DNA from: Streptosporangiaceae bacterium NEAU-GS5
GTDB taxonomy: Bacteria; Actinomycetota; Actinomycetes; Streptosporangiales; Streptosporangiaceae
DNA: 64,000 nucleotides
NCBI GenBank assembly: GCA_017592665.1
Contig: JAGFNW010000006.1
Location: 1 to 64,000, forward strand
Reading direction: 5' to 3'
The first letter of the stretch is position 1; each line of letters begins with the position of its first letter. The translations under genes were made by a program, and so were the position numbers. The notes beneath the pieces were generated by a model. The model ran no database searches. It was not told the origin of the DNA and saw only the letters and a program-made list of their open reading frames with translations. Positions 14,166 to 22,824 of this stretch are shown here, piece by piece.

Positions 14166-16661
14166 ATGCGCGTGCGCGTACGCAATTCACGGACTATCTC
14201 AGTCCGCGGCAAGGTGATCTTCCTTCTGGCCTCTCTGACCGCGCTCTGGGGGTTCGCGGCCTGGGTGACCGGCGCCGAAGGGGTCAACATGCTGGGCGTC
14301 GCCACCCTCGACGCCGGAATCGCGCAGCCGCAGGAGAAGCTGCTGGTCAACCTGCAGACCGAGCGCCGGATGACGATGGTCGCGCTGGGCGACCCGATCA
14401 GCGCGCGGCGCCAGCACGCCAGCCTCACGAGCCAGCGGCAGGCCACCGACACGACCCTCGTCGATTTCCGTGCACTCGCGACCGGCGGATTCGTGCGATG
14501 GATCGCCGACGACGCGCTCGACGAACGCGTCGCCCAGGCGCTGCACGCGCTCGACGGGCTGGCCGGCATCCGCGCCGACGTCGACGCCGGCCGCGGCGAC
14601 CGCGAGCGGGTGGCCGCCGCCTACGACACGGTGATCGACCAGCAGTACCGCATCTACGACTCCATGGCCCAGCTCGACGACCCCGGCGTGGCCAAGGACA
14701 CCCGCACGGCCATCCTGATGGCCCGCGCCCGCGAGGTCCTGGCCCGTGAAGACAGCCTGGCCGCCGGAGTGCTGGCCGCAGGGAAGATGACCACGGTGGA
14801 GCGGGCGAGATTCGCCCAGCTCGTCGGCACGCAGCGGTATCTGTTCGGGAACGCCCTGGCCGAGCTGCCGGCCGCCGACGCCGCCTCCTTCCAACGGCTC
14901 CAGGACACCCCGCAGGCTGCCGACCTGCGGAACATGGAAGAGCAGCTGATGAACCCGCCGGGATCAGCGCAGGCGGCGCTGCCGGTGTCCCTGGTCCACT
15001 GGAACACCATCGCGACCGACGTGCTGCAGCGCCTGCAGCAGGTGGTGCTCACCACCGGTGACGGCATCACCGACCGGGCCGTACCGATCGCCGTCGGCGT
15101 CGTCGTACGGCTGCTCGCCGCCGCCGGCCTCGGGCTGGTGGCCGTCATCGCGGCCATCGTCTTCACCATCACCACCGCGCGGCGGATCCTCGGCCAGCTG
15201 GACAAGCTCCGCACCGAGGCCCGCGAGCTGGCCGAAAACCGGCTGCCCGCGGTGGTCACGCGCGTATCGCGCGGCGAGGAGGTGGACCTCGCCACCGAGG
15301 CGCCGCCCCTCGACTTCGGCGCCGACCAGATCGGGCAGGTGGGCGAGGCCGTCAACGAGGTCCAGCGGACCGCGCTCTCACTGGCCGCCGGCCAGGCCCA
15401 GCTGCGCCGCGACAACGCCACCGTGCTCAGCAACCTGGCCCGCCGCTTCCTGGTCCTCGTGCAGCAGCAGCTGAGCCAGCTGTACGCCATGCAGCGCCGC
15501 GGCGACATCGAGCCGGCCGAGCTGGACAACCTGTTCAAGATCGACCACGTGGCCACCCGGATGCGCCGCCACGCCGAGAACCTGCTGGTGATGGCCGGCA
15601 GCCGGCCGGGCCGCGGCTGGCGCGAGCCGATCGCCATGCTCGACGTGGTGCGCGGGGCGCTGGCCGAGGTCGAGGACTACCAGCGGGCCCAGGTGAGCGT
15701 GCTCGCCCCGGCATGGGTCGAAGGGCACGTGGTCAGCGACGTCATCCACCTGTTCGCCGAGCTCGTGGAGAACGCGCTCCGCTTCTCGCCGCCGGTCACC
15801 ACGGTGACGATCGTGGGCGAGCTGGTGGCGCACGGATACGCCGTCGAGATCGAGGACCGTGGGCTGGGCATGAGCCGGGAGGCACTCGACGAGGCCAACC
15901 ACAAACTCGCCAATCCTGAACAGGCGACCTTGTCGACCCATCCCCTGCTCGGTCTCTACGTCGTCGGGCAGTTGGCCGAGCGGCACGGCATCGGGGTCAC
16001 GCTCAAGCAGTCGCCGTACGGCGGGCTGAGCGCGGTCGTGCTGATCCCGCGCGAGCTGGTGCACCTGACCGCGTCCGGCGTCGGCGACCTGGAGACCCAG
16101 ACGTGGGCCGACCGGCTCGGGGCCTCCGCGCCCCCGATCGGCGCGCCCGTCCGGCAGCTTTCCAGCCCGCGGCACAGCACCGGCCCGCGGCCTCTCGCAG
16201 GCCCGCAACCTCTCGTGGGCGCGCAGCCTTATGCGGACCCGCAGCCTTTTACGGAGGCGCAGCCTTATGCCGACCCCCGCGCCGGCGCGCAGCCCGAGCC
16301 GGTGATCGAGCACATGATCGGCTCTGTGGCGGCGTTCTCGACCGGGCCCCTGGCACGCCTCACCGTGCACCCGGGCCACCCAGGACCGTCCCGGGCCGAC
16401 CAGCCGGCCAAGGACGCCGGGCCGGCCGGCACGACGCTCAACGGCCTGCCGCGCCGCAGTCCTCAGACGCACCTGGCGGCCCCCCTGCGCACGTCGTCAG
16501 CGTCGAGCCCGCCGCAGCCGGACACCGGCAAGCCGGGCGCGTCGCCTGAGGAGATCGCCGCGACCCTCGCCTCGTACCAGCGCGGCACCGAGGCCGGGCG
16601 CGAGCGGGCGGCCCGGCAGATCGACGAGCGCTCCGACCCACCCCCTGGACCATCTGCATGA
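14166..16661 (+). CDS. cvnA: Conservon sensor histidine kinase-like protein (CvnA)
   Basis: This 831-residue membrane protein has an N-terminal transmembrane helix, an extracytoplasmic nitrate/nitrite-sensing-like helical domain (about 45-300), a second helix (about 312-340: VVRLLAAAGLGLVAVIAAIV), a HAMP segment and a HATPase with N-box LVENALRFSPP, G1 EDRGLGMS and G2 LGLYVVGQLAERHG. The dimerisation helix (NLARRFLVLVQQQLSQLYAM) lacks a clear phosphoacceptor His, as I recall for CvnA proteins. The C-terminal 180 residues are Pro/Ala-rich with a short AQPYADPQPF-like repeat. In characterised conservons CvnA with CvnB-D forms a membrane-associated, G-protein-like complex. ATG 16658 of cvnB overlaps the stop. 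Confidence 0.9.
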   Translation: MRVRVRNSRTISVRGKVIFLLASLTALWGFAAWVTGAEGVNMLGVATLDAGIAQPQEKLLVNLQTERRMTMVALGDPISARRQHASLTSQRQATDTTLVDFRALATGGFVRWIADDALDERVAQALHALDGLAGIRADVDAGRGDRERVAAAYDTVIDQQYRIYDSMAQLDDPGVAKDTRTAILMARAREVLAREDSLAAGVLAAGKMTTVERARFAQLVGTQRYLFGNALAELPAADAASFQRLQDTPQAADLRNMEEQLMNPPGSAQAALPVSLVHWNTIATDVLQRLQQVVLTTGDGITDRAVPIAVGVVVRLLAAAGLGLVAVIAAIVFTITTARRILGQLDKLRTEARELAENRLPAVVTRVSRGEEVDLATEAPPLDFGADQIGQVGEAVNEVQRTALSLAAGQAQLRRDNATVLSNLARRFLVLVQQQLSQLYAMQRRGDIEPAELDNLFKIDHVATRMRRHAENLLVMAGSRPGRGWREPIAMLDVVRGALAEVEDYQRAQVSVLAPAWVEGHVVSDVIHLFAELVENALRFSPPVTTVTIVGELVAHGYAVEIEDRGLGMSREALDEANHKLANPEQATLSTHPLLGLYVVGQLAERHGIGVTLKQSPYGGLSAVVLIPRELVHLTASGVGDLETQTWADRLGASAPPIGAPVRQLSSPRHSTGPRPLAGPQPLVGAQPYADPQPFTEAQPYADPRAGAQPEPVIEHMIGSVAAFSTGPLARLTVHPGHPGPSRADQPAKDAGPAGTTLNGLPRRSPQTHLAAPLRTSSASSPPQPDTGKPGASPEEIAATLASYQRGTEAGRERAARQIDERSDPPPGPSA

Positions 16662-17098
16662 TGACGGAATCGAGGAGACCCGTGGCACCGCGAGGCCTGA
16701 GCGACCTGGGATGGCTGCTGACCGACTTCGTCCAGCGGCAGCCCGACGTTCGTCACGCCATAGTCCTGTCCACCGATGGCCTTCCGATGTCGCGTTCGGC
16801 CGACCTCAACGACAGCGACGCCGACCGGCTGGCCGCCGTGGCGGCCGGCGCGCAGAGCCTCGGGCTCGCCCTGAGCAACCAGTTCGGGGGCGGGTCGCTA
16901 CGTCAGGTCCTGTTCGAGCTGGCCGACACCTATCTGATCATCATGGCCGCCGGTTCCGGTGCGTGCCTGGCCGTACGGGCCGATCATCAGGCCGACATCG
17001 GGACCATCGCGTACGAGATGGGGCTGCTGGTGGCCAGGGTCGGGGAGTTCCTCACGGCGCCCGCCCGCGGCACGGCCGTCAGCGGATCACCACGATGA
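16658..17098 (+). CDS. cvnB: Roadblock/LC7 protein (CvnB)
   Basis: A 146-residue roadblock/LC7-fold protein (GLSDLGWLLTDFVQRQPDVR, then HAIVLSTDGLPM), second member of the conservon. Roadblock proteins act as partners or GTPase-activating-like regulators of the small GTPase encoded last in the operon. It may start at ATG 16658 or 16661; both overlap the cvnA stop region. The TGA overlaps the cvnC ATG. Confidence 0.92.
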   Translation: MMTESRRPVAPRGLSDLGWLLTDFVQRQPDVRHAIVLSTDGLPMSRSADLNDSDADRLAAVAAGAQSLGLALSNQFGGGSLRQVLFELADTYLIIMAAGSGACLAVRADHQADIGTIAYEMGLLVARVGEFLTAPARGTAVSGSPR

Positions 17099-17481
17099 AC
17101 GGATCGGCCGACGAGCCCATGTGGGTCGGCGACGAGGCCGGGCCGGTCGTCCGCGCGTACGTGGTGACCGGCGGCAGGACCGAGCCGACCCGCAGCCAGC
17201 TGGATCTGATCACCATCGCGGTCGCGGTGGCCCCGGTCGGCGAGCACGGCCGGGTGGGACCCGAGCACCCCGAGTACGCGATCATCGCCGAGCTGTGCCG
17301 CGAGCCGCAGTCGGTGGCCGAGATCGCCGCCCTGACCACCCTGCCCGCCGGCGTCATCCGCGTGCTGCTCAGCGACCTGGTCGACGCCGGCGTCATCGAA
17401 CTGCAGGAACCCCACGTGGAGGCTGCCATGCACGGCCAGGAGATGTACCGGGCGCTGTTGGACGGTCTTCGTGCGCTCTGA
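17095..17481 (+). CDS. cvnC: DUF742 protein (CvnC)
   Basis: A 128-residue DUF742 protein with a winged-helix-like pattern: an RAYVVTGGRTEP opening, LDLITIAVA, then EHPEYAIIAELCREPQSVAE and a final recognition-like helix IRVLLSDLVDAGVIEL. DUF742 is the constant third gene of conservons and is thought to be an adaptor. Start ATG 17095 overlaps the cvnB stop (ATGA), and the gene end overlaps the cvnD start by 11 bases. Confidence 0.92.
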   Translation: MNGSADEPMWVGDEAGPVVRAYVVTGGRTEPTRSQLDLITIAVAVAPVGEHGRVGPEHPEYAIIAELCREPQSVAEIAALTTLPAGVIRVLLSDLVDAGVIELQEPHVEAAMHGQEMYRALLDGLRAL

Positions 17482-18073
17482 GCTGCCCCGCAGACACCCC
17501 GCCCTGCCGCCGGCCATCAAGATCCTCATAGCCGGCGGCTTCGGCGTGGGGAAGACCACGCTGGTCGGTTCGGTGTCCGAGATCACCCCGCTGCGCACCG
17601 AAGAGATGCTGACCGACCGCGGAATCGGCGTCGACGACCTCGAAGGCGTGGAGGACAAGCGCGACACGACCGTGGCCATGGACTTCGGCCGGATCACGTT
17701 CCCGTTCCGAGGCCAGAACTGCCGGCTCTACCTGTTCGGCACGCCGGGCCAGGAGCGGTTCTGGTTCCTCTGGGACGAGCTGGCCCTCGGCTCGGTCGGC
17801 GCGGTCGTCCTTGCCGACACCCGCCGCCTGGCCGACTGCTTCCCCGCCATCGACTACTTCGAGCGGCGCGAGACCCCGTTCGTCGTCGCCGTCAACTGCT
17901 TCGAAGGGGCCCGCCGCTTCTCGGCCGAGGAGATCCGCGACGGCCTGGCCCTGCCCGAGGCCGTGCCGCTCACCCTCTGCGACGCCCGCGAGCGCCAGTC
18001 GAGCAAGCAGGTCCTCATCCGCCTGGTCGAACACGCCACCCGGGTCAAATTCGGCGCCGTGCCCGTCAGCTGA
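17471..18073 (+). CDS. cvnD: Conservon small GTPase-like ATP/GTP-binding protein (CvnD)
   Basis: A 200-residue P-loop GTPase-like protein: G1 GGFGVGKTT (22-30), switch region DKRDTTVAMDFG, G3-like FGTPGQERFWF and AVNCFEGARRF in the position of G4. It completes cvnABCD. The GTG start at 17471 lies within the 3' end of cvnC, showing tight coupling. The P450 that often accompanies conservons is not downstream; the nearest is in the diterpene operon 3 kb upstream. Confidence 0.92.
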   Translation: MRSELPRRHPALPPAIKILIAGGFGVGKTTLVGSVSEITPLRTEEMLTDRGIGVDDLEGVEDKRDTTVAMDFGRITFPFRGQNCRLYLFGTPGQERFWFLWDELALGSVGAVVLADTRRLADCFPAIDYFERRETPFVVAVNCFEGARRFSAEEIRDGLALPEAVPLTLCDARERQSSKQVLIRLVEHATRVKFGAVPVS

Positions 18074-18089
18074 CCCGCCCGCCGCCCGA

Positions 18090-18731
18090 TCAGGGTTTGC
18101 GGGCCAGCAGGCAGGCCTGCGGGACCGATTCGGCGGCGCCGGGCTCGCGTACGAAGCGAGCCGTCATGGCGAATCCAGCCTTACACAGGAGATCGGCAAC
18201 GCGCTCGGGCTGCAGACGGTTGAAGTCGAGCGACACGGGATGGTCGAACGGCCGGTCCAGATGCAGCGGGACGTCGCCGACCTGGAAGGCCAGCAGCAGG
18301 GCGCCGCCCGGCGCCAGCACCCGGTGGAACTCGGCAAGCGCGTCGGGCACCAGGTCAGGTGGCAGATGGATGATCGAATACCAGGCCACGACACCGGCCA
18401 GCGTGCCGTCGCCGGCCTCGAGCCCGGTCATCGTGCCGACGTCGAATCGCAGGTCAGGATGCGCCCGGCGGGCCAGGTCGACCATGACGGGTGACAGGTC
18501 GACGCCGAAGGCCGGCACGCCGAGCGAGCGCAGGTGGGCCGCGATGCGGCCGGGGCCGCAGCCCACGTCGGCCACCGGCTCGGCCGCGCCGTGGACGAGC
18601 TCGGCGAAAGCCGCCAGCATGGCGCGGTCGAAGGGCTTGCCCGTCAGATCATCGTGGAAGTGCTTGTCGTAGTCGACGGCGATCGTGTCGTAGAACTCCC
18701 GCGTCGCGCGGAGATATCCGGGTTCGGTCAC
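18090..18731 (-). CDS. Class I SAM-dependent methyltransferase
   Basis: A 213-residue protein with motif I VADVGCGPGRIAAHL, motif II-like GVDLSPVMVDLARRA and a GLEAGDGTLAGVVAWYSIIH segment typical of Methyltransf_11/25 enzymes. GTG 18731 (VTEPGYLRATREFYD) was chosen because the conserved fold starts there; the frame runs open to 18776 into the divergent promoter. Its stop is 16 bp from the convergent cvnD stop. The substrate is unknown. It shares a divergent upstream region with the ArsR-VOC gene, so co-regulation is plausible. Confidence 0.82.
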   Translation of the reverse strand: MTEPGYLRATREFYDTIAVDYDKHFHDDLTGKPFDRAMLAAFAELVHGAAEPVADVGCGPGRIAAHLRSLGVPAFGVDLSPVMVDLARRAHPDLRFDVGTMTGLEAGDGTLAGVVAWYSIIHLPPDLVPDALAEFHRVLAPGGALLLAFQVGDVPLHLDRPFDHPVSLDFNRLQPERVADLLCKAGFAMTARFVREPGAAESVPQACLLARKP

Positions 18732-18767
18732 AGTGCGCCAGACTAGCGGCAAACAGGTAAGATGCAG

Positions 18768-18786
18768 CTTACACATATGGTGTGAG
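18768..18786. promoter_or_regulatory. Inverted repeat CTTACAC-n5-GTGTGAG, ArsR operator candidate
   Basis: Arms CTTACAC and GTGTGAG match at 6 of 7 positions around ATATG. A nested TAAG-n6-CTTA lies at 18758-18771. The site is just upstream of the ArsR-VOC start and in the divergent gap with the methyltransferase. ArsR-family regulators usually bind such AT-rich interrupted palindromes near their own promoter. Confidence 0.5.
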
Positions 18787-18799
18787 CTGGAGGAAGAAC

Positions 18800-19492
18800 G
18801 TGACAGCGGGCCTCGAGACGGTCATGAGCGCGGTGGCCGACGGCTCACGGCGGGTGATCCTCCAGCGGCTGGCGCACGGCCCGGCGACGACCGGGCAGCT
18901 GGCCGACCTGCTGCCCATGAGCAGGCCGGCCGCCTCTCAACACATCAAGGTGCTGCAGGAGGCCGGGCTGGTGCGCACGACCCTGGCCGGCCGGCACCGC
19001 TGGCACCACCTGAACACCGAGGCGCTCGGCGTCATCTCGGACTGGGCCCGCCGGACGGCCGCCATCGGCCGCGCCGCGCCGAGGCTCCGCCCGGACGGCC
19101 GGCCCGAGCCGCCCATTCCCGAAGGAGAGACCATGATCCAGCCGGTCAGCTACGTCGAGCTCAACAGCCCCGACCTCGAGGCCACCACGGCCTTCCTGTC
19201 GGCCGCGTTCGGGTGGCGGCCGCAGCCGTTCGCGGCGCCCGACTACCTGGTCGCCGCCCACGGCGACGTGGCCGGCGTCGACACCGGGATCATGCCGTCA
19301 CGCGACGGCCGGCCCCGGGCCATCCCGGTCATCCGCGTCGAGGAGATGGACGCGTCCCTCGACCGGGTGCGCGCCAACGGCGGCACGGTGGTGGTCGAGC
19401 CCTTCACCATCCCCGGCGTCGGCCACGGCTGCTACGTCACCGACCCCGCCGGCCTCCTCATCGGCCTCCACGCCTACGACGCCGACGCCTGA
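18800..19492 (+). CDS. ArsR-type regulator fused to a VOC/glyoxalase domain
   Basis: A 230-residue protein combining an ArsR winged helix (residues 1-100: GSRRVILQRLAHGPATTGQL, PMSRPAASQHIKVLQEAGLV) and a VOC/glyoxalase-I-like module (about 112-230, MIQPVSYVELNSPDLEATTA). GTG 18800 has GGAGGA upstream. The linker contains GAAGGAG 5 bases before an in-frame ATG at 19133, so the VOC domain could also be made alone from an internal start. No metal or thiol sensor Cys is present in the HTH part. The VOC domain may bind the ligand that controls DNA binding; this is inference. Confidence 0.82.
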   Translation: MTAGLETVMSAVADGSRRVILQRLAHGPATTGQLADLLPMSRPAASQHIKVLQEAGLVRTTLAGRHRWHHLNTEALGVISDWARRTAAIGRAAPRLRPDGRPEPPIPEGETMIQPVSYVELNSPDLEATTAFLSAAFGWRPQPFAAPDYLVAAHGDVAGVDTGIMPSRDGRPRAIPVIRVEEMDASLDRVRANGGTVVVEPFTIPGVGHGCYVTDPAGLLIGLHAYDADA

Positions 19493-19525
19493 CGCCTCTT
19501 CCGGCGCCTGCCGACACCATTCGTA

Positions 19526-19591
19526 CGGCTGGTCCGTCACCTTTGCGCGGCCGGCCCGTCGCCTTCGTGCGGCCGGCCCGTCGCCGACCCG
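19526..19591. repeat. Three tandem 22-bp copies in convergent gap
   Basis: Three consecutive 22-bp units (19526-19547, 19548-19569, 19570-19591) based on CGGCCGGCCCGTCGCCTT. The last two are nearly identical, the first diverged. The third merges into the terminator hairpin. Confidence 0.7.
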
Positions 19592-19615
19592 CCGGGCCGG
19601 CGGCTCGCCGACGGG
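19577..19615. terminator. Bidirectional hairpin between ArsR-VOC and HPr genes
   Basis: 17-nt arms (19577-19593 and 19599-19615) pair at 15 of 17 positions around a 5-base loop. It lies between the convergent ArsR-VOC gene and the PTS operon end, so it probably stops transcription from both sides. Confidence 0.7.
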
Positions 19616-19625
19616 CTCGGCCAGG

Positions 19626-19895
19626 TCAGGCCTCGTCGAGGTCGCGGGAGAGGAGGTCGGCGAGGGTGGCGACCGCTTCCTCGGCGCCGGGGCCCTCGGC
19701 CGCGAGCGTCACGGCCGCGCCGTGGGCGGCGCCGAGGGAGAGCACGCCGAGGATGCTGTTGGCGGGCACGGGCTTGCCCCCGTCGAGGCGTACGGAGACG
19801 GGCACCGGGAGCGCCGCGGCGGCCTCGACGAACAGCCGGGCCGGGCGGGCGTGGAGGCCCGTGCGCGAGGCGATGGTCACCGTGCGTTCGGTCAT
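19626..19895 (-). CDS. HPr phosphocarrier of the PTS operon
   Basis: An 89-residue HPr: active His15 in TGLHARPA, and Ser47 in the NSILG motif that corresponds to the regulatory Ser46 of Firmicutes. It passes phosphate from enzyme I to the IIA protein. Start ATG 19895 is in a 4-bp overlap with the dehydrogenase stop. Enzyme I is not in the window, so ptsI must lie elsewhere. It is the last gene of the operon, before a strong hairpin. Confidence 0.93.
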   Translation of the reverse strand: MTERTVTIASRTGLHARPARLFVEAAAALPVPVSVRLDGGKPVPANSILGVLSLGAAHGAAVTLAAEGPGAEEAVATLADLLSRDLDEA

Positions 19896-20929
19896 GACGG
19901 TCCTTCGATCGTGACTTTGATGGCGGTGCCACTGGCCACGAGGTCGAACGCGTCGAGCACGCCGTCCAGCGGCAGCCGGTGGGTGATGAGGTCCGCGACC
20001 GGCACGGCGCCCGAGGCGATGAGGTCGAGGGCGCGCGCGTTGTGAGCCGGGCTGGAGCCGTTCGCGCCGACGATCGTGAGCTCGCGGTAGTGCACGAGGT
20101 TGGAGTCGAGCGCGATGATCGGATCGTCCTTCGGCAGGCCGCCGAAGAAGCTGATCCGGCCCTGCCGCGCGGCCATCCGGACCGCGCTCTCCTGCGCCGC
20201 GCCGGCCGCCGCGGCCGTGATGATCACGTCCGCGCCACGGCCCTCGGTCAGCGCGAGCACCGCCTGCTCGATGTCGCCGTCCAGCGCGGCGTCCGGTTTC
20301 ACCAGGTCGGCCGCCATGTGCAGGCGGTCGGGGTTCACGTCGGCAAGGAAGACGCGGCCCGCGCCGCGGGAGCGGGCCAGCCGTACGTGCAGACAGCCGA
20401 TCGGACCGGCGCCCATGACGACCACGTCGTCGCCGTCGCCGACCCGGGCCAGCTCCTGCCCGTTGAGCACGCAGGCCAGCGGCTCGGCCACGGACGCCTC
20501 GGCGAAGCTCACCCCGGACGGGATCCGGTTGAGCCCGCCGACCGCGAGCACCTTGGCCGGCACGATCATGAACTCCGCGAACCCGCCATCGTAGTGGTAA
20601 CCCATGGACTCCTGGTTTGGGCAGACCGTCATCCGGCCACGCCGGCACTCCGAGCACTGCCCGCACGGAATGGCGGCGATGACCTGGACACGGTCGCCTG
20701 AGGTCCACCCGTGGACGTCGTCGCCGACCGAGACGATCTCGCCGGCGATCTCGTGCCCCATGACCCGGGGCGGGCGGATGTGGTGGTGGCCGTACCGGAA
20801 GATCTTGACGTCGGTGCCGCAGGTCGAGCAGTTCCGCACCCGGATCTTCACCTCGCCCGGTCCGGGCGAGGGCTCCGGCGCCTCCTCCAGCCGCACGTCG
20901 CCGGGCGCGTGGAAGCGCGCTACCTTCAC
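19892..20929 (-). CDS. Zinc-dependent polyol(-phosphate) dehydrogenase, MDR family
   Basis: A 345-residue medium-chain dehydrogenase: catalytic zinc residues Cys37 (CSTCGTD), His59 and Glu60 (MGHE); structural zinc Cys89, 92, 95 and 103 (PCGQCSECRRGRMTVC); Rossmann GAGPIGCLHV. The sequence resembles sorbitol/L-iditol and galactitol-1-phosphate dehydrogenases. Being inside a PTS operon, it likely oxidises the phosphorylated alditol delivered by IIC/IIB/IIA. GTG 20929 was chosen; it lies in the 3' end of the IIA gene (4-bp overlap). Exact substrate not readable. Confidence 0.85.
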   Translation of the reverse strand: MKVARFHAPGDVRLEEAPEPSPGPGEVKIRVRNCSTCGTDVKIFRYGHHHIRPPRVMGHEIAGEIVSVGDDVHGWTSGDRVQVIAAIPCGQCSECRRGRMTVCPNQESMGYHYDGGFAEFMIVPAKVLAVGGLNRIPSGVSFAEASVAEPLACVLNGQELARVGDGDDVVVMGAGPIGCLHVRLARSRGAGRVFLADVNPDRLHMAADLVKPDAALDGDIEQAVLALTEGRGADVIITAAAAGAAQESAVRMAARQGRISFFGGLPKDDPIIALDSNLVHYRELTIVGANGSSPAHNARALDLIASGAVPVADLITHRLPLDGVLDAFDLVASGTAIKVTIEGPS

Positions 20930-21363
20930 TCGTCCTCGTCCTCTCCCACGGGCGCGAGCAGTTCGATGACCGCCTCCGCGTCGTTCGTCTCGCGCAGGGT
21001 CTTGGCCTGCGCCGGATCCATCAGGATGCGGGCCAGGCTGGACAGGATCCCGATGTGGCCGTCGCCCTTGGCGGCGATGCCGATGCACACCTGGACCAGG
21101 TTGCCGTCCCAGTCGACGCCGTCGGGAAAGCGCACGAACGACAGGGCGTCGCGCCGCACGGACTCCTTCCCGTCGAGCGTGCCGTGCGGGATGGCCACGC
21201 CCTCTCCCACGTACGTGGAGATGGAGCGCTCCCGTTGGATCATCGAGTCCACGTACGACGAGTCGATGGCGCCGACCGCGAGCAGGGCCTCACCGCACTG
21301 CCGGATCGCGTCGTCGCGGCCGGTGGCGACCGCGTCGAGCCGTACGGCGGCCGGTTCAAGCAT
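20926..21363 (-). CDS. PTS sugar-alcohol IIA component
   Basis: A 145-residue mannitol/fructose-type IIA with active His60 in GVAIPHGT. It accepts phosphate from HPr and passes it to Cys16 of the IIB protein. The gene overlaps iiB by 8 bases and the dehydrogenase by 4. The acidic tail (GEDEDE) is unusual but short. Confidence 0.92.
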   Translation of the reverse strand: MLEPAAVRLDAVATGRDDAIRQCGEALLAVGAIDSSYVDSMIQRERSISTYVGEGVAIPHGTLDGKESVRRDALSFVRFPDGVDWDGNLVQVCIGIAAKGDGHIGILSSLARILMDPAQAKTLRETNDAEAVIELLAPVGEDEDE

Positions 21364-21664
21364 GGACCGTGCCGCCGCTCTTGATCGTGGCGACCAGCTT
21401 GGTGACCGCGGGGTCGCCGAGGAACACCTGGAAAGGGATGAGGATCTTTGAAGGGGCGCTGACCGCGGCCCGCTGGGCCAGCCCGACGTGGCAGATCACG
21501 ATGTCGGCGTCGCCGGGGATCTGGTTGACCGGGGTGTGGGTCACCTCGATCCCGAGCTTCTTCAGCTCCTTGCGGAGCGTGCTGGCCAGCATCACGCTGC
21601 TGCCCATCCCCGCGTCGCAGGCCACGACGATCTTGTGGATGTCCTTGCTCTCTATGCTCGTCAC
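21356..21664 (-). CDS. PTS mannitol-type IIB component
   Basis: A 102-residue lactose/cellobiose-fold (mannitol-type) IIB: phospho-acceptor Cys16 in the P-loop CDAGMGSS, and the DADIVICHVGLAQRA segment typical of mannitol IIB. ATG 21664 overlaps the IIC stop (ATGA). It receives phosphate from IIA and phosphorylates the alditol bound to IIC. Confidence 0.92.
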   Translation of the reverse strand: MTSIESKDIHKIVVACDAGMGSSVMLASTLRKELKKLGIEVTHTPVNQIPGDADIVICHVGLAQRAAVSAPSKILIPFQVFLGDPAVTKLVATIKSGGTVHA

Positions 21665-22788
21665 TGGGTCGCCTCCGCGACTGTTTCGGTCTCTTCAGGT
21701 TGGCCGGTCTGCTCCGGGTCCTCCGGCTCGTTCTCGTCGCCGTTGCGCCGCCCGAAGCCCAGCAGCAGCGAGCCGACGAGGAAGGACACCGCCGCGGCCA
21801 CCAGCACCCCGGCGAACACCCCGAAGTATCCGCCCCTTGGGGTCTCCGCGGCGTACGCGAAGATGCTGCCGGGCGACGGGGTGGCCACCAGGCCGGCGCC
21901 GGTGACGAGGAAGACGAGGATGCCGGACGCGCCGCCCGCCATGGCGGCGAGGATGAGGCGCGGCTTCATCAGGATGTACGGGAAGTAGATCTCGTGGATG
22001 CCGCCCAGGAACTGGATCACGATGGCGGCCGGCACGCTCGGGCGCAGCAGCTTCGGACCGAACATCAGGTAGGCCAGCAGGACGCCCAGGCCGGGACCGG
22101 GGTTCGACTCCAGCATGAACAGGATCGACTTGCCGGTCTTGACGGCCTCGGCGACGCCCAGCGGCCCGAGCACGCCGTGGTTGATGGCGTTGTTCAGGAA
22201 CAGCACCTTGGCCGGCTCGATCAGGATCGAGGCCAGGGGCAGCAAACTGTGGTCGACCAGGAAATGCACCCCGTCGGCCGCGACCGAGGTGATCCATTCC
22301 ACGACCGGGCCGATCCCGATGAGGCCGAGCAGTGCCATGCCGCCGCCGATGATGCCGGCGCTGAAGTTGTCGACCAGCATCTCGAACCCGGCTTTGGTCC
22401 GCTCGGCCGTGAAGCCGTCGACGATCTTCAGGATGAAGGCCGTGAGCGGGCCGATGATCATCGCGCCGAGGAACATGGGCACGTCGGTGCCGACCACCAC
22501 GCCGACCGTGGCGACCGCGCCGACGACCGCGCCGCGCTGGCCGTGCACCATGCGCCCGCCGGTGTAGCCGATCAGGATCGGCAGCAGGTATGTGATGATC
22601 GGGCCGACCAGTTTGGCCAGCGTCTCGTTCGGCAGCCAGCCGGTGGGGATGAACAGGGCCGTGATGAGGCCCCAGGCGATGAACGCGCCGATGTTCGGCA
22701 TGATCATGCCGGCGAGGTGGCCGCCGATCCGCTGAATGGTCGCCTTTGGACCACTCCCGTAGACCGTTGGGGTATAGGGGGTTGCCAT
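21661..22788 (-). CDS. PTS mannitol-family IIC permease
   Basis: A 375-residue membrane permease with about eight hydrophobic segments, the substrate motif GGIHEIYFPYIL (mannitol IIC signature GIHEIYFPY) and NNAINHGVLGPLG. The C-terminus ends in an acidic, Thr-rich tail after GFGRRNGDENEPED in place of the fused IIB/IIA domains of E. coli MtlA, which are separate genes here. It imports and phosphorylates an alditol, mannitol-like by family; the neighbouring dehydrogenase and kinase are not those of the MtlD route. Confidence 0.92.
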   Translation of the reverse strand: MATPYTPTVYGSGPKATIQRIGGHLAGMIMPNIGAFIAWGLITALFIPTGWLPNETLAKLVGPIITYLLPILIGYTGGRMVHGQRGAVVGAVATVGVVVGTDVPMFLGAMIIGPLTAFILKIVDGFTAERTKAGFEMLVDNFSAGIIGGGMALLGLIGIGPVVEWITSVAADGVHFLVDHSLLPLASILIEPAKVLFLNNAINHGVLGPLGVAEAVKTGKSILFMLESNPGPGLGVLLAYLMFGPKLLRPSVPAAIVIQFLGGIHEIYFPYILMKPRLILAAMAGGASGILVFLVTGAGLVATPSPGSIFAYAAETPRGGYFGVFAGVLVAAAVSFLVGSLLLGFGRRNGDENEPEDPEQTGQPEETETVAEATQ

Positions 22789-22824
22789 GGGGTCTTGCTC
22801 CTTCCGGGTGGGGGGTTCGCCGCG

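Noticed and set aside
19892..21088. Dehydrogenase starting at 21088
   Set aside because: The added N-terminus lies over the IIA gene in another frame; the family start motif begins at GTG 20929.
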